This document shows positions 8,240 through 15,697 of a stretch of DNA of 20,847 bases, piece by piece (positions within the stretch are counted from its first letter, which is position 1; each line of letters starts with the position of its first letter). Made by a program: the position numbers and the translations under genes. This DNA is from Candidatus Parcubacteria bacterium (GTDB taxonomy: Bacteria > Patescibacteriota > Minisyncoccia > JAHIHE01 > JAGLIN01), in the NCBI GenBank assembly GCA_023142975.1, contig JAGLIN010000069.1:1-20847 (forward strand). Reading direction: 5' to 3'. Under the pieces are notes generated by a model. The model did no database searches, was not told where the DNA came from, and worked only from the letters and a program-made list of their open reading frames with translations.

Positions 8240-8270
8240 AAAAACTGGCTACGAGCCAGTTTTTTGTTTT
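8240..8270 (+). terminator. Intrinsic terminator of the toxin-antitoxin operon
   Basis: The stem ACTGGCT / AGCCAGT (8244-8250, 8254-8260) has a 3-nt loop and is followed by TTTTTGTTTT; a preceding A-run extends the stem. It lies 30 bases after the third gene's stop. It may also serve the leftward-read flippase gene ending at 8291. Confidence 0.88.
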
Positions 8271-8290
8271 AATAATCCCTGTCGAAAACA

Positions 8291-9715
8291 TCACTTCTCT
8301 TTCTTCCTCAACTTCCCAATCTCCTCCTTAGAAATCCCTCCAATAAAATAAATCACAGGAAGATAAACAGCAACGCCGATCAAGGCTAAATAAACAATGT
8401 TTAAATAACTGAAATAATTTAAAACTAACGCCATTAGCAAAGACGCCAGCAAGGCTTTGAATAAAATTTTAAAAGACGGGAGGAAATTTATTGTTTTATA
8501 AATTACATAAATCATCAAACCAGTAACCAAAAGCTCCGTCGCGACCGTTGTTGCCGCGGCGCCGAAGTAGGAATATTTCGGGATGAAAATAAAATTAGTG
8601 ATAACATTAAAAATCATCCCGACGAAATAAATTTGCGCCAGGCGTTTTTGCTGGTTGGCGGCAATAATGATATTGGAAAAAAGCGCGCCTAAGAAAATAA
8701 AACCAAGCGCGATGATGAGGATATTTAAAACCATCGGCGAATCGGAAAATCCTTTTTCTGTAAATAATCCGATAATTTTATCGGAAGTCATTACCGCGCC
8801 AAAGGCAATTGGAAGAAAAACGATAATCAAAAAATTCAAAGTTCTTTGGACCACCGATTTAAATCTATCTCTCTCTATAAAAATATACTTGCTCATAATC
8901 GGCATCGTCAGCCCAACAATCATTGCCGGAAAAAAAATCAGGTTTTCCAGAATTTTATACGATAAACCATAAACTCCGACCGCCTCGCTATTTTTCATTA
9001 CGGAAAGAAAAATCGTGTCCAACTTAAAATAGATTAAAACCAAAATTGCCGAGATCGCCAGCGGATAAGATTGGATCAACAATTTTTTCCAAAACTGAAA
9101 ATCAAATTGTAGCTTTATTTTTGTGTATTTAGAAGCGAAACGCAGGACTAAAATAAAATTTATCACAGCGCCGAAAAATATCGCGGAAATAATATATAAA
9201 AAACCAAAATCGTAAGTGACAAAATACCAGACAAAAAATAGCTGAATAACGCGCCCCGCTATTTCCGCCAGCGCGACTTTATCCATTGCCAGATGTTTTT
9301 GAAATAATCCCATCAAAACCTGAATATTGGAAAGCATCCAAAATCCCAGCGCGGCAACGGCAATGCCATACTGCACATTATTAGAATATGGAAATAATAG
9401 AGAAACAAAATAGGCCACGCCCAAAATAAAAAACCCCGCCGTGAGACGCAAGGTAAAAGCGTTGTTGATAATTTTTTTCTCATCCGCGCCTTCGCGAGAA
9501 ATTTCCCGAACGACAATGGAATAAAGTCCCAGATCGGCAAGAACTGAAAAAATATAAATAAAAGTAACTACAACTATATAATCGCCAAATCCGCTTTCGC
9601 CGAGATACCCGACGATTAACCTGATAATCAGAAAAGCGAGAGCCACTTCCACAACACGAGCCCCCGCAGAAAAAAAAGCGTTATAAGCGATTTTTTGGGT
9701 AAGATTTAGGTTCAT
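8291..9715 (-). CDS. Polysaccharide flippase (Wzx / oligosaccharide exporter family), 474 aa
   Basis: This is a highly hydrophobic protein with about 12-14 membrane segments. The N-terminus has the family-typical layout: NLTQKIAYNAFFSAGARVVE, first helix, then the loop LGESGFGDYIVV and a second helix ending with VREISRE. A basic tail (GKLRKKEK) closes it. Members of this MATE-like superfamily move lipid-linked sugar repeat units across the inner membrane. It pairs functionally with the O-antigen ligase-like protein at 17558-19066, although the two are 8 kb apart. No ligand-specific residues can be named. Confidence 0.88.
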   Translation of the reverse strand: MNLNLTQKIAYNAFFSAGARVVEVALAFLIIRLIVGYLGESGFGDYIVVVTFIYIFSVLADLGLYSIVVREISREGADEKKIINNAFTLRLTAGFFILGVAYFVSLLFPYSNNVQYGIAVAALGFWMLSNIQVLMGLFQKHLAMDKVALAEIAGRVIQLFFVWYFVTYDFGFLYIISAIFFGAVINFILVLRFASKYTKIKLQFDFQFWKKLLIQSYPLAISAILVLIYFKLDTIFLSVMKNSEAVGVYGLSYKILENLIFFPAMIVGLTMPIMSKYIFIERDRFKSVVQRTLNFLIIVFLPIAFGAVMTSDKIIGLFTEKGFSDSPMVLNILIIALGFIFLGALFSNIIIAANQQKRLAQIYFVGMIFNVITNFIFIPKYSYFGAAATTVATELLVTGLMIYVIYKTINFLPSFKILFKALLASLLMALVLNYFSYLNIVYLALIGVAVYLPVIYFIGGISKEEIGKLRKKEK

Positions 9716-9740
9716 AAATTAGATCTAACACTACATTCTT

Positions 9741-9788
9741 ACAGGTTGAAACCTGAACTTCAGATTTGGAGTTCACTCTTTAAGAGTG
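9741..9788. repeat. Cluster of small hairpins between flippase and radical SAM genes
   Basis: Three short inverted repeats lie in tandem: CAGGTT-ga-AACCTG, then GAACT...AGTTC with a 10-base loop, then CACTCTT-t-AAGAGTG (9774-9788). They lie after the radical SAM stop in minus orientation and could terminate it. The compound layout suggests one dispersed repeat unit. Confidence 0.65.
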
Positions 9789-9812
9789 TAAATGAAATTC
9801 CTTAACAGAAAT

Positions 9813-10898
9813 TTATTCTAATGATACCTGACAACAATATTTATCTAACTCTTCCTGTGTGTAAAACTGTGGCAAAAGCTTATTATACCATAAATTAAAT
9901 ACAATTCTCTGATCAGTTTTGGGCAAAGGTCTTCCTAATTTTTCAGCTCTATCCATATTTAATTTTGCCCAAGGAAAATCTATAATTTCTAAAACTTCTA
10001 TCCGTAATGGCAAATTTTTATTCAATTTTCCTAAGCGCTCAATAAATGCTTTCAACTTTTCTTCAACATTATTTCCGTAAATCAAAGCTGGCAAATAAAC
10101 ATAAAAATCGGTTCCGCAATCCAAAAACCATTCTGCTGTCTCAAATTGTTTTTCGTAATATTCTGATTCAGCGCCAGTTATGATAGCAAAATCTTTTTCG
10201 TCTGCTCCCTTAAAGCATCCTACCACACCGACATTTTTTTGTTTTAGAATATTTTTGATTTCACTTCCTAAATCCTCCAGATACTTCGGCGTGGATAGGT
10301 TCGAATCAATCCAAAGATAAACACTTAATTGGCGCTTTTTTATTTCGTTATAAATATCTATAATTATTTCCGGAACAATCGTCGGATTGCCTCCGCTTAT
10401 TCTGATAACATTCATCGGCTCCTTTGAATTTTCTTTGGCTAATAAGAAGTGATTAATTATTTCCTCGGCGGAGAAATATTTTCCCAGTTTCGGATTAGCG
10501 ACATTTAATTCTTTTGGCACATAACAATAATTACAATCATAATCACAACCCGCCAACTGAATGGTAAACACTTTACTGAATTTTCTCGGGTCGCCGCTTA
10601 ATCTAAAACCAGCGGAATAAGATGGATTTTGAAATTCTAATTCTTTAACTTCCTGAATCGGTTTTGACCAAAGATTTTCAACAAGTCCCAAAAACTTTGG
10701 CGACCAAATTTCTTTTTCTGAAGCGTGAAACCATTCTTCACTATCCATATAATCTTTATATCGAAAATATGCATCAAGCACTTTCCTTGTTCCACCCTCT
10801 TGTTTACTTCCTTCTATTTTGGAAATCAAATACTTCCCGTCTTTCCTTAATTTCTCCCTAATAACTTCCGCTTTTTTTATTGGATTAAAAAAATCCAT
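9813..10898 (-). CDS. Radical SAM domain protein, 361 aa
   Basis: The cluster motif CDYDCNYCYVP (C118, C122, C125; CxxxCxxC) binds the 4Fe-4S cluster that cleaves S-adenosylmethionine. It is followed by the ISGGNPTIVPE stretch (the GGE-like AdoMet motif, here GGN) and by TIM-barrel strands such as LSVYLWIDSNLSTP. About 110 residues precede the cluster motif, and there is no extra C-terminal Cys cluster. The organisation is similar to stand-alone pyruvate formate-lyase-activating-type proteins, but the substrate is unknown. It is on the same strand as jag and yidC but separated from them by the decamer repeats at 10899-10951. Confidence 0.85.
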   Translation of the reverse strand: MDFFNPIKKAEVIREKLRKDGKYLISKIEGSKQEGGTRKVLDAYFRYKDYMDSEEWFHASEKEIWSPKFLGLVENLWSKPIQEVKELEFQNPSYSAGFRLSGDPRKFSKVFTIQLAGCDYDCNYCYVPKELNVANPKLGKYFSAEEIINHFLLAKENSKEPMNVIRISGGNPTIVPEIIIDIYNEIKKRQLSVYLWIDSNLSTPKYLEDLGSEIKNILKQKNVGVVGCFKGADEKDFAIITGAESEYYEKQFETAEWFLDCGTDFYVYLPALIYGNNVEEKLKAFIERLGKLNKNLPLRIEVLEIIDFPWAKLNMDRAEKLGRPLPKTDQRIVFNLWYNKLLPQFYTQEELDKYCCQVSLE

Positions 10899-10951
10899 AA
10901 ATTACAATTAGTTGCAATCAATTACCATAAATTTCAACAAATCACCGCTAT
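10899..10951. repeat. Five degenerate 10-bp tandem repeats (GTAATTnATT-like)
   Basis: Read on the minus strand, the spacer splits into consecutive decamers: GTGATTTGTT, GAAATTTATG, GTAATTGATT, GCAACTAATT, GTAATTTATG. This is the same unit found in front of dnaA at 14201-14280. It sits directly before the radical SAM start codon, so it forms that gene's leader. Confidence 0.7.
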
Positions 10952-11455
10952 TTATTCCTCAACATACTTAATAATCACCTTTCTCATCAAATCATCTCCC
11001 ACGCTTTCAGTCGTTAAATTATCCCGTAAAGATATTTCTAAGTGAACCATCTTTCTTTCATAAGCAGACATCGGTCTCAGCGCGACTGAATTTTTGTTAT
11101 AGACAACCTGATTCGCGATTGTATCAACAAGCTTAATTATTGATTCTCTTTTTTGCTTTTTGTAATCATTAATATCAATGTTAAATTTTGTTTCATTGTC
11201 CTTATTTTCATCGCCACTTTTTTCTAATGCTTTTCTTCTAATTATAATGCTCGCTATATGCTGAAGAGACTGTAAATTTGACCCGTATTGTCCAATCAAA
11301 AGATTTGGATCTTCTGTTATTAAATTAATTGTGTATACTTCTCGTTCCCCTCCAACATCTTCAATTCTCTCCTCCTCTATTTTTGCTTCCAAACCCATAA
11401 TATCCAGAAGTTCAATTACCGTTTCTTTGACGAGTTTATTGTTTTCTTCGCTCAT
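10952..11455 (-). CDS. jag: KhpB/Jag RNA-binding protein (KH-R3H), 167 aa
   Basis: A KH domain carries the GxxG loop GQYG (55-58) followed by SNLQSLQHIASI. An R3H domain toward the C-terminus has the RPMSAYERKMVHLEI signature, where Arg and His are separated by the usual short helix. The N-terminal Jag_N domain of longer homologues is absent. The family binds RNA, often with KhpA, and affects cell division and envelope genes. The gene lies 14 bases after yidC on the same strand, the conserved origin-region order. Confidence 0.93.
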   Translation of the reverse strand: MSEENNKLVKETVIELLDIMGLEAKIEEERIEDVGGEREVYTINLITEDPNLLIGQYGSNLQSLQHIASIIIRRKALEKSGDENKDNETKFNIDINDYKKQKRESIIKLVDTIANQVVYNKNSVALRPMSAYERKMVHLEISLRDNLTTESVGDDLMRKVIIKYVEE

Positions 11456-11469
11456 AGAATTATATTTAT

Positions 11470-12255
11470 TTATTTAACAACTTCTACTTCCTGTTCCTGT
11501 TCTTTTTTCTTCTGCTTTTTCATTATAATATACTGCTGGACAATCGCAAATAGCGTAGTCACCGCCCAATAAAGAGCCAGTCCAGAAGGAAAACTCATTG
11601 CGAAAACAAAAGTTATCACGGGCATTATATAGATCATTTGTTTTGTCATCGCTTGAGCAAAATCTTGAGTTTTTTCTTCTGCTGTTTTTTCTTGATTCTC
11701 GTCTTCTTTTTTATCTTCCTTCTTTTTCTTTTGTCCCATCAGCATCTTCGTCTGGAAATATTGCAAACTGGCGGCAATCAAAGCCAGCCAGATATTAGTT
11801 TCAGATAAATTCATTATCCCGAATGAAATGGGATTCAGGTGTCCAGGATTACTAACAAAAGGATATAGAATCGCCAAACTCTCTTCTTTAAAACCATTAA
11901 TGAAAACATGATAAAGAGCGATCAAAACAGGGAACTGAATCAACAAAGGCAAACAACCCGAAAAAGGATTTACTTTGCGTCTTTGATACAATGCCATCAG
12001 CTCTTTGGCCTGTTTTTCTTTGTCTTCTTTATATTTTTTCTGAATTTCCTTCATTTCTGGCTGAATAGCCTGCATTGCCCTCTGGCTTTTGATAGATTTA
12101 CTATTCATCGGATATAGCGCGAATCTAACCAATAAAGTTACTACGATTATTGCCACTCCGATATCCTGCCCCGGGATTACATTATAAAAAAACACCATCA
12201 GATTAAAAAGAGGATAGTAAAGTATTTCGTTATAGAAGGATACTAAAAAATTCAT
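11470..12255 (-). CDS. yidC: YidC/Oxa1 membrane protein insertase, 261 aa
   Basis: This is the core Oxa1/YidC fold without the large periplasmic domain of E. coli. An N-terminal segment ending FFYNVIPGQDIGVAII is followed by LVRFALYPMNSKSIKSQRAM; the Arg in the first core helix is the groove arginine of the family. A cytoplasmic helical hairpin (MQAIQPEMKEIQKKYKEDKE) comes next, then PFSGCLPLLIQFPVLIALY, two further helices and a long Lys/Glu tail. It inserts proteins into the cytoplasmic membrane. yidD and jag flank it. Confidence 0.96.
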   Translation of the reverse strand: MNFLVSFYNEILYYPLFNLMVFFYNVIPGQDIGVAIIVVTLLVRFALYPMNSKSIKSQRAMQAIQPEMKEIQKKYKEDKEKQAKELMALYQRRKVNPFSGCLPLLIQFPVLIALYHVFINGFKEESLAILYPFVSNPGHLNPISFGIMNLSETNIWLALIAASLQYFQTKMLMGQKKKKEDKKEDENQEKTAEEKTQDFAQAMTKQMIYIMPVITFVFAMSFPSGLALYWAVTTLFAIVQQYIIMKKQKKKEQEQEVEVVK

Positions 12256-12284
12256 TTGTTTTAATTTTATAAATTAGCTATATT

Positions 12285-12355
12285 TGTCATCCTGAGCTTG
12301 TCGAAGGGTGATAAATTTAGCGTGCTTCCCATCCTTCGACAAGCTCAGGATGACA
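12285..12355. repeat. Long imperfect palindrome between yidC and yidD
   Basis: The 26-nt arms (12285-12310 and 12330-12355) differ at a single position. The arms begin TGTCATCCTGAGC and end at a 19-nt loop. From general knowledge this is a very widespread palindrome of environmental bacterial genomes. It could form a strong hairpin in the mRNA linking yidD to yidC and thereby attenuate or stabilise it. Confidence 0.88.
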
Positions 12356-12369
12356 GCATTGAAAATTGT

Positions 12370-12612
12370 CTATTTCAATAAATCACATCCTCCTTTAGAG
12401 AAAGGATGGCATTTAAAAATTCGCTTTATTCCTAAAGAAATGCCTTTCTTAATGCCATATTTTTCTATCGCCTGATACGCGTATTCACTACAAGTTGGAT
12501 GAAATCTACAGCCTAAATAAAAAGATTTATTTAAAAAAGAAAAGAAACCATGATCGCAGGACAAGGTTTTTTGATAAAGTTTGATTGATTTTAAAATAAG
12601 TATTTTAAGCAT
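12370..12612 (-). CDS. yidD: YidD membrane protein insertion efficiency factor, 80 aa
   Basis: This small basic amphipathic protein has the family core: KSIKLYQKTLSCDHG, then CRFHPTCSEYAYQAIEKYG, then GIKRIFKCHPFSKGGCDLL. Its cysteines match the YidD pattern. It is thought to assist YidC at the inner membrane. The position between rnpA and yidC is the usual one. Confidence 0.95.
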   Translation of the reverse strand: MLKILILKSIKLYQKTLSCDHGFFSFLNKSFYLGCRFHPTCSEYAYQAIEKYGIKKGISLGIKRIFKCHPFSKGGCDLLK

Positions 12613-12620
12613 GCCATAAT

Positions 12621-12741
12621 TTCTACCCGGCTTTAGCCGAGGGTCCGTGAGGTTTTAACCTCACGAAATTTAGCTCAATAAAACTATTTATTTTCTCGGG
12701 AGGTTAAAACCTCACGAACCGCGCGCTAAAGCGCCGTAGAA
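12621..12741. repeat. Nested inverted repeats between yidD and rnpA
   Basis: The outer arms of about 42 nt (12621-12662 and 12700-12741) both begin TTCTAC, share GCTTTAGC-like and GTGAGGTTTTAACCTC blocks, and differ only in a GC-rich stretch. Within each arm, GTGAGGTTTTAACCTCAC or its part is itself palindromic, so the element can form either one long stem or two short ones. Confidence 0.85.
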
Positions 12742-12760
12742 TAATTCTATAATAATAATT

Positions 12761-13102
12761 TTATTTGAGTAATCCAGACCTTTTCAACAGTTTTTCCACA
12801 ATTGCGTCAACATCTTCAAAACTTTTTTCAACTTCCTTGCCTCTAAAAATAAAGATTGCGTCAAAACCTGATTTTATTTTATTCTGCTTCAATCTAACCG
12901 TTTCTCTTAGTAATCGTTTTATTCTATTTCGCTCTACCGCTTTTTTGGAAATTTTATTGCTAACAATAAAACCGAATCTGGATATTTCTAAATCATTTTT
13001 AACAACTTTCAACGCTAAAAACTTTTCAGAAAAATACGCTCCTTTGCTAAAAATATTATCAAAGTCCTTTTGTTTTCTTATTCTAAGTTCTTTTTTAAGC
13101 AT
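12761..13102 (-). CDS. rnpA: Ribonuclease P protein component, 113 aa
   Basis: The family signature is clear: the RNR motif in KKAVERNRIKRLLRETVR (about 53-70), the N-terminal LRIRKQKDFDNIF and the central strand RFGFIVSNKIS. The protein assists the RNase P RNA in maturing tRNA 5' ends. It follows rpmH, as in most bacteria, but the spacer is enlarged to about 170 bases by an inverted repeat. Confidence 0.96.
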   Translation of the reverse strand: MLKKELRIRKQKDFDNIFSKGAYFSEKFLALKVVKNDLEISRFGFIVSNKISKKAVERNRIKRLLRETVRLKQNKIKSGFDAIFIFRGKEVEKSFEDVDAIVEKLLKRSGLLK

Positions 13103-13125
13103 AGCGTTAAAATTTGCCTACCTTC

Positions 13126-13250
13126 TGTCATTTCGAACCCGTCAGGGTGAGAAACCTATAAATAGAACTATGCAAAAGATAATATATGCTTGAATGAAAC
13201 TTAGAGGGTTTATAGATATCTCAGTCGTTGCGACTCCTTCGAGATGACAT
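13126..13250. repeat. Imperfect inverted repeat between rnpA and rpmH
   Basis: The left arm starts TGTCATTTCGAA and ends CCTATAAA; the right arm is its imperfect complement, TTTATAG... to ...TTCGAGATGACA. About 45 bases separate the arms. The family is distinct from the palindromes at 12285 and 12621, though its ends resemble the first. It interrupts the rpmH-rnpA operon without ending it in an obvious U-run. Confidence 0.75.
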
Positions 13251-13273
13251 AAAATTAGGACTTCTTAATAAAA

Positions 13274-13408
13274 TTAGACAGTCAAACTCTTTCTTCCCTT
13301 TTTTCTCCGCGCGGCCAAAACATTCCTCCCGCTGGGAGTTTGCATTCTGGCTTTAAATCCATGTGTCCGCGCCCTCTTTTTCTTTTTCGGCTGATATGTT
13401 CTTTTCAT
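13274..13408 (-). CDS. rpmH: Ribosomal protein bL34, 44 aa
   Basis: The short gene reads MKRTYQPKKKKRARTHGF, then RMQTPSGRNVLAARRKKGRK, ending SLTV. This is the unmistakable L34 pattern: KRTYQP start, GFxxRM, GRxVLxxRRxKGRxxL. It is a component of the large ribosomal subunit and the first gene of the leftward block that continues with rnpA. The start follows an AT-rich leader without a Shine-Dalgarno sequence. Confidence 0.98.
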   Translation of the reverse strand: MKRTYQPKKKKRARTHGFKARMQTPSGRNVLAARRKKGRKSLTV

Positions 13409-13438
13409 TATTATAAATAACTTGTTTAAGCTATGAGT

Positions 13439-13467
13439 AGTATAATATGGTTTTTAATGTTAGTCAA
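13439..13467 (-). promoter_or_regulatory. Sigma-70 promoter of rpmH
   Basis: On the minus strand TTGACT (13467-13462) and TATACT (13444-13439) are exactly 17 bases apart, about 30 bases before the rpmH start. Confidence 0.82.
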
Positions 13468-13496
13468 TGGAAGAAGAAAATCAGGACTGAAAAAAG

Positions 13497-13525
13497 TTGA
13501 CAAGCTTTAATAAGTAAAATATATT
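13497..13525 (+). promoter_or_regulatory. Sigma-70 promoter of the deoxyribosyltransferase-like gene
   Basis: TTGACA (13497-13502) and TATATT (13520-13525) are 17 bases apart. A strong ribosome-binding site, AAGGAGG (13537-13543), follows 10 bases before the ATG. Confidence 0.75.
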
Positions 13526-13553
13526 AGATTTAGTTTAAGGAGGTTCAGATAAA

Positions 13554-14060
13554 ATGAAACCAATAGCATATATTGCCAGTCCATTGGGCTTTTCTGAAGC
13601 AGGAAGACTATTTCTTGGTATGATACTCATGCCTTCAATAGACAAAATCGGATTTGAGATTCGTGATCCGTGGGCTTTAACTCCCGAAAAGTTGATAAAT
13701 TCGGTTCAAGCGCTCCCATATGGACAGGAAAAAAGAAAAAAATGGAGGGAAATTAATCCCGTCATAGGAGATAATAACAGAAAAGCTATAAAAGAATCCG
13801 ACATCATTATCGCAGTACTTGATGGTCCTGATGTTGATAGTGGCACAGCCGCAGAAATAGGCTATGCTTCGGCCTTTAAGAAAACCGTTTTTGGTTATAG
13901 AGGAGATTTTCGCCTAAGCGCCGACAATGAGGGAAGTATAGTAAATTTACAAGTTGAATATTTTATTCACTTGAATGGTGGAGAAATTGTAACGGATTTA
14001 GAATCTCTAAAAACAGTTCTCACCGAATATAAAAAGCGCTTCTCTGAAAGATTAGCGTAA
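13554..14060 (+). CDS. Nucleoside 2-deoxyribosyltransferase-like protein, 168 aa
   Basis: The Rossmann-like start IAYIASPLGFSEAGR and the motif AVLDGPDVDSGTAAEIGYASA (D90, D93, E101) fit the nucleoside 2-deoxyribosyltransferase family. In that family the Glu of GTxxE is the catalytic nucleophile. Members exchange bases between deoxyribonucleosides or hydrolyse nucleotides; the substrate here is unknown. Nucleotide salvage or pool cleaning is plausible for an organism that takes up nucleosides. It is a single-gene unit with its own promoter and terminator, set between rpmH and dnaA. It is the only gene here with a textbook Shine-Dalgarno sequence, which decides the start and may mark recent acquisition or high expression. 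Confidence 0.85.
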   Translation: MKPIAYIASPLGFSEAGRLFLGMILMPSIDKIGFEIRDPWALTPEKLINSVQALPYGQEKRKKWREINPVIGDNNRKAIKESDIIIAVLDGPDVDSGTAAEIGYASAFKKTVFGYRGDFRLSADNEGSIVNLQVEYFIHLNGGEIVTDLESLKTVLTEYKKRFSERLA

Positions 14061-14073
14061 ACCAATTTTCCAA

Positions 14074-14100
14074 AGGTCATCATTTGATGACTCTTTTTTT
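14074..14100 (+). terminator. Intrinsic terminator after the deoxyribosyltransferase-like gene
   Basis: The stem GTCATCA / TGATGAC (14076-14082, 14085-14091) is followed by TCTTTTTTTATTT. It lies 15 bases after the stop codon. Confidence 0.82.
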
Positions 14101-14182
14101 ATTTCCCCTCTTCTCCACATTTCATCCACACCTTATAAACACCCTTCTTTAATTTAAGCCATTTTTCTTCTAAAACTATCTG

Positions 14183-14191
14183 TGATATAAT
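14183..14191 (+). promoter_or_regulatory. Extended -10 promoter of dnaA
   Basis: TGATATAAT gives a perfect TATAAT with an extended -10 TG. No good -35 is visible at the right distance. The predicted transcript would begin near 14198 and carry the whole decamer array in its leader. Confidence 0.65.
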
Positions 14192-14200
14192 GTAAATATT

Positions 14201-14280
14201 GTAATTAGTTGTAATTGATTGTAATTTAATAATTACAATTAATTACAACGAGTTACTATAAATTACTATTTATTACCGTA
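14201..14280. repeat. Head-to-head 10-bp repeat array in the dnaA leader
   Basis: From 14201 the sequence falls into eight exact decamers. Three are of the form GTAATTnnTT or close to it (14201-14230). Five are in the opposite orientation, AATTACnnnn or close to it (14231-14280). The switch creates a 19-bp inverted repeat (14208-14226 and 14231-14249) with one mismatch and a 4-base loop. The 10-bp period equals about one helical turn, so bound proteins would line up on one face. It may be a DnaA or regulator array, or an origin element; function is inferred. Confidence 0.8.
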
Positions 14281-14285
14281 ATATT

Positions 14286-15650
14286 ATGACCAACGAACAA
14301 CTATGGCAAGCCGTTATGGGAGAACTTGAACTCTCCATAAGCAAAGCGAGCTTTACTACTTGGTTTAAAAACACAAGCATTATTTCTATTAACCAAGAAG
14401 AAATCACGGTTGGCGTTCCCAATGGATTCGCGAAAGAATGGCTGGAGAACAAATATCACAAATTCATTTTAAAAGCGCTTCAAAAGATTTGTCCGCAAGT
14501 CAAAAAAGTTACCTATAAGATTAGCGGTGATTTTAAACCGCCAAAAAGAAATATATCTTCAAATGTAGAACCCGAGGAACCCTCTTACAAAGATTTTGAG
14601 AGCAACAAAAAAGAGACTAATCTTAACGGCAATCTAAATCCAAAATACACATTTGATAGTTTTGTTGTCGCCTCTAATAACGAACTTGCTTACGCCGCTT
14701 GTTCGGCTGTCAGCAAAAAGCCTGGCGTCGTTTATAACCCTTTGTTTATTTATGGCGGAGTCGGACTTGGAAAAACTCATCTTCTCCAATCAATAGGAAA
14801 TGAATTATTAAAGAACGCGCCAAAGAAAAAGATTAAATATGCTTCATCGGAAAAATTCACAAATGAACTGATAAACGCTATTTCTGGAAAAAATACAAAA
14901 CCTTTTAAAGATCTTTATAGAAAAATAGATGTTTTGATTATTGACGATATTCAGTTTTTAGCTGGCAAAGAAAAAACTCAAGAAGAATTCTTTTATACTT
15001 TTAATACGCTTTATGAACAAAATAAACAAGTGGTAATTTCCAGCGACCGTCCTCCAAAAGCTATCCCCGCGCTGGAAGAAAGATTGCGCTCGCGATTTGA
15101 AGGGGGAATGATTGCCGACATCGGATTCCCGGAATATGAAACGCGCTTGGCCATTTTAATAGCAAAAATAAAAGAGCGGAATTTTGAAATGCCAGAAGAG
15201 TCTTTAAATTATGTCGCTTTACACATTCAAAAAAACATTAGAGAACTTGAAGGAGCGCTTAATAGAATTATAGCGATCTGCGAGCTTAATAATAGCTATC
15301 CAGACATAGAAAAAACAACAGAAATTTTATCGCAAATAATTTCCCAGCCAATAAAAAAGGCTACCACGCCAAAAGATATTTTGAAAAATGTTTCTTCTTT
15401 CTATGGAGTTGCTCTTAATGACTTAAAAAACAGAAGCAGAAAAAACGAAATTGTAAAGCCACGGCAAATTGCGATGTATTTGATGCGAAGCGAAATTAAA
15501 AGTTCTTTCCCTTCAATCGGAAGCTGGCTTGGAGGACGAGACCATACCACCGCTATGCATGCTTACGATAAAATATCCAAAGAAATAGAAAATGATAAAG
15601 TTATAGAACAAGAAATACGACTGATAATTGAAAAGATTTATAATGAATAG
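14286..15650 (+). CDS. dnaA: Chromosomal replication initiator DnaA, 454 aa
   Basis: All four domains are present: domain I (1-80, LWQAVMGELELSISKASFTTW), a short linker domain II (about 81-115), the AAA+ domain III with Walker A GGVGLGKT (157-164), Walker B VLIIDDIQF (216-224) and the arginine-finger region LEERLRSRF, and the DNA-binding domain IV ending with LGGRDHTTAMHAYDKI. It binds DnaA boxes and melts the origin. ATG 14286 follows the decamer array without a Shine-Dalgarno sequence. A perfect 48-bp palindrome begins at the last base of its stop codon. Confidence 0.98.
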   Translation: MTNEQLWQAVMGELELSISKASFTTWFKNTSIISINQEEITVGVPNGFAKEWLENKYHKFILKALQKICPQVKKVTYKISGDFKPPKRNISSNVEPEEPSYKDFESNKKETNLNGNLNPKYTFDSFVVASNNELAYAACSAVSKKPGVVYNPLFIYGGVGLGKTHLLQSIGNELLKNAPKKKIKYASSEKFTNELINAISGKNTKPFKDLYRKIDVLIIDDIQFLAGKEKTQEEFFYTFNTLYEQNKQVVISSDRPPKAIPALEERLRSRFEGGMIADIGFPEYETRLAILIAKIKERNFEMPEESLNYVALHIQKNIRELEGALNRIIAICELNNSYPDIEKTTEILSQIISQPIKKATTPKDILKNVSSFYGVALNDLKNRSRKNEIVKPRQIAMYLMRSEIKSSFPSIGSWLGGRDHTTAMHAYDKISKEIENDKVIEQEIRLIIEKIYNE

Positions 15651-15697
15651 GTTTTTTTTGAAGGCGACATTCTAGAATGTCGCCTTCAAAAAAAACC
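15650..15697. terminator. 48-bp perfect palindrome, bidirectional terminator of dnaA
   Basis: The palindrome reads GG, eight T, GAAGGCGACATTC, TA, then the exact mirror complement ending eight A and CC. Transcribed rightward it gives a stem with no loop bases beyond the centre. The T/A tracts lie inside the stem, as in bidirectional terminators. Its first base is the last base of the dnaA stop codon. The inner 28 bp differ from 18375-18402 only at the two central bases. Confidence 0.88.

Noticed and set aside
12765..13193. Plus-strand 142-aa ORF over rnpA
   Set aside because: It is a shadow of rnpA, whose RNR signature is unambiguous.
14201..14280. CRISPR array or tandem-repeat locus
   Set aside because: The units are 10 bp without spacers, flip orientation and lie in a leader; no cas gene is present in the window.
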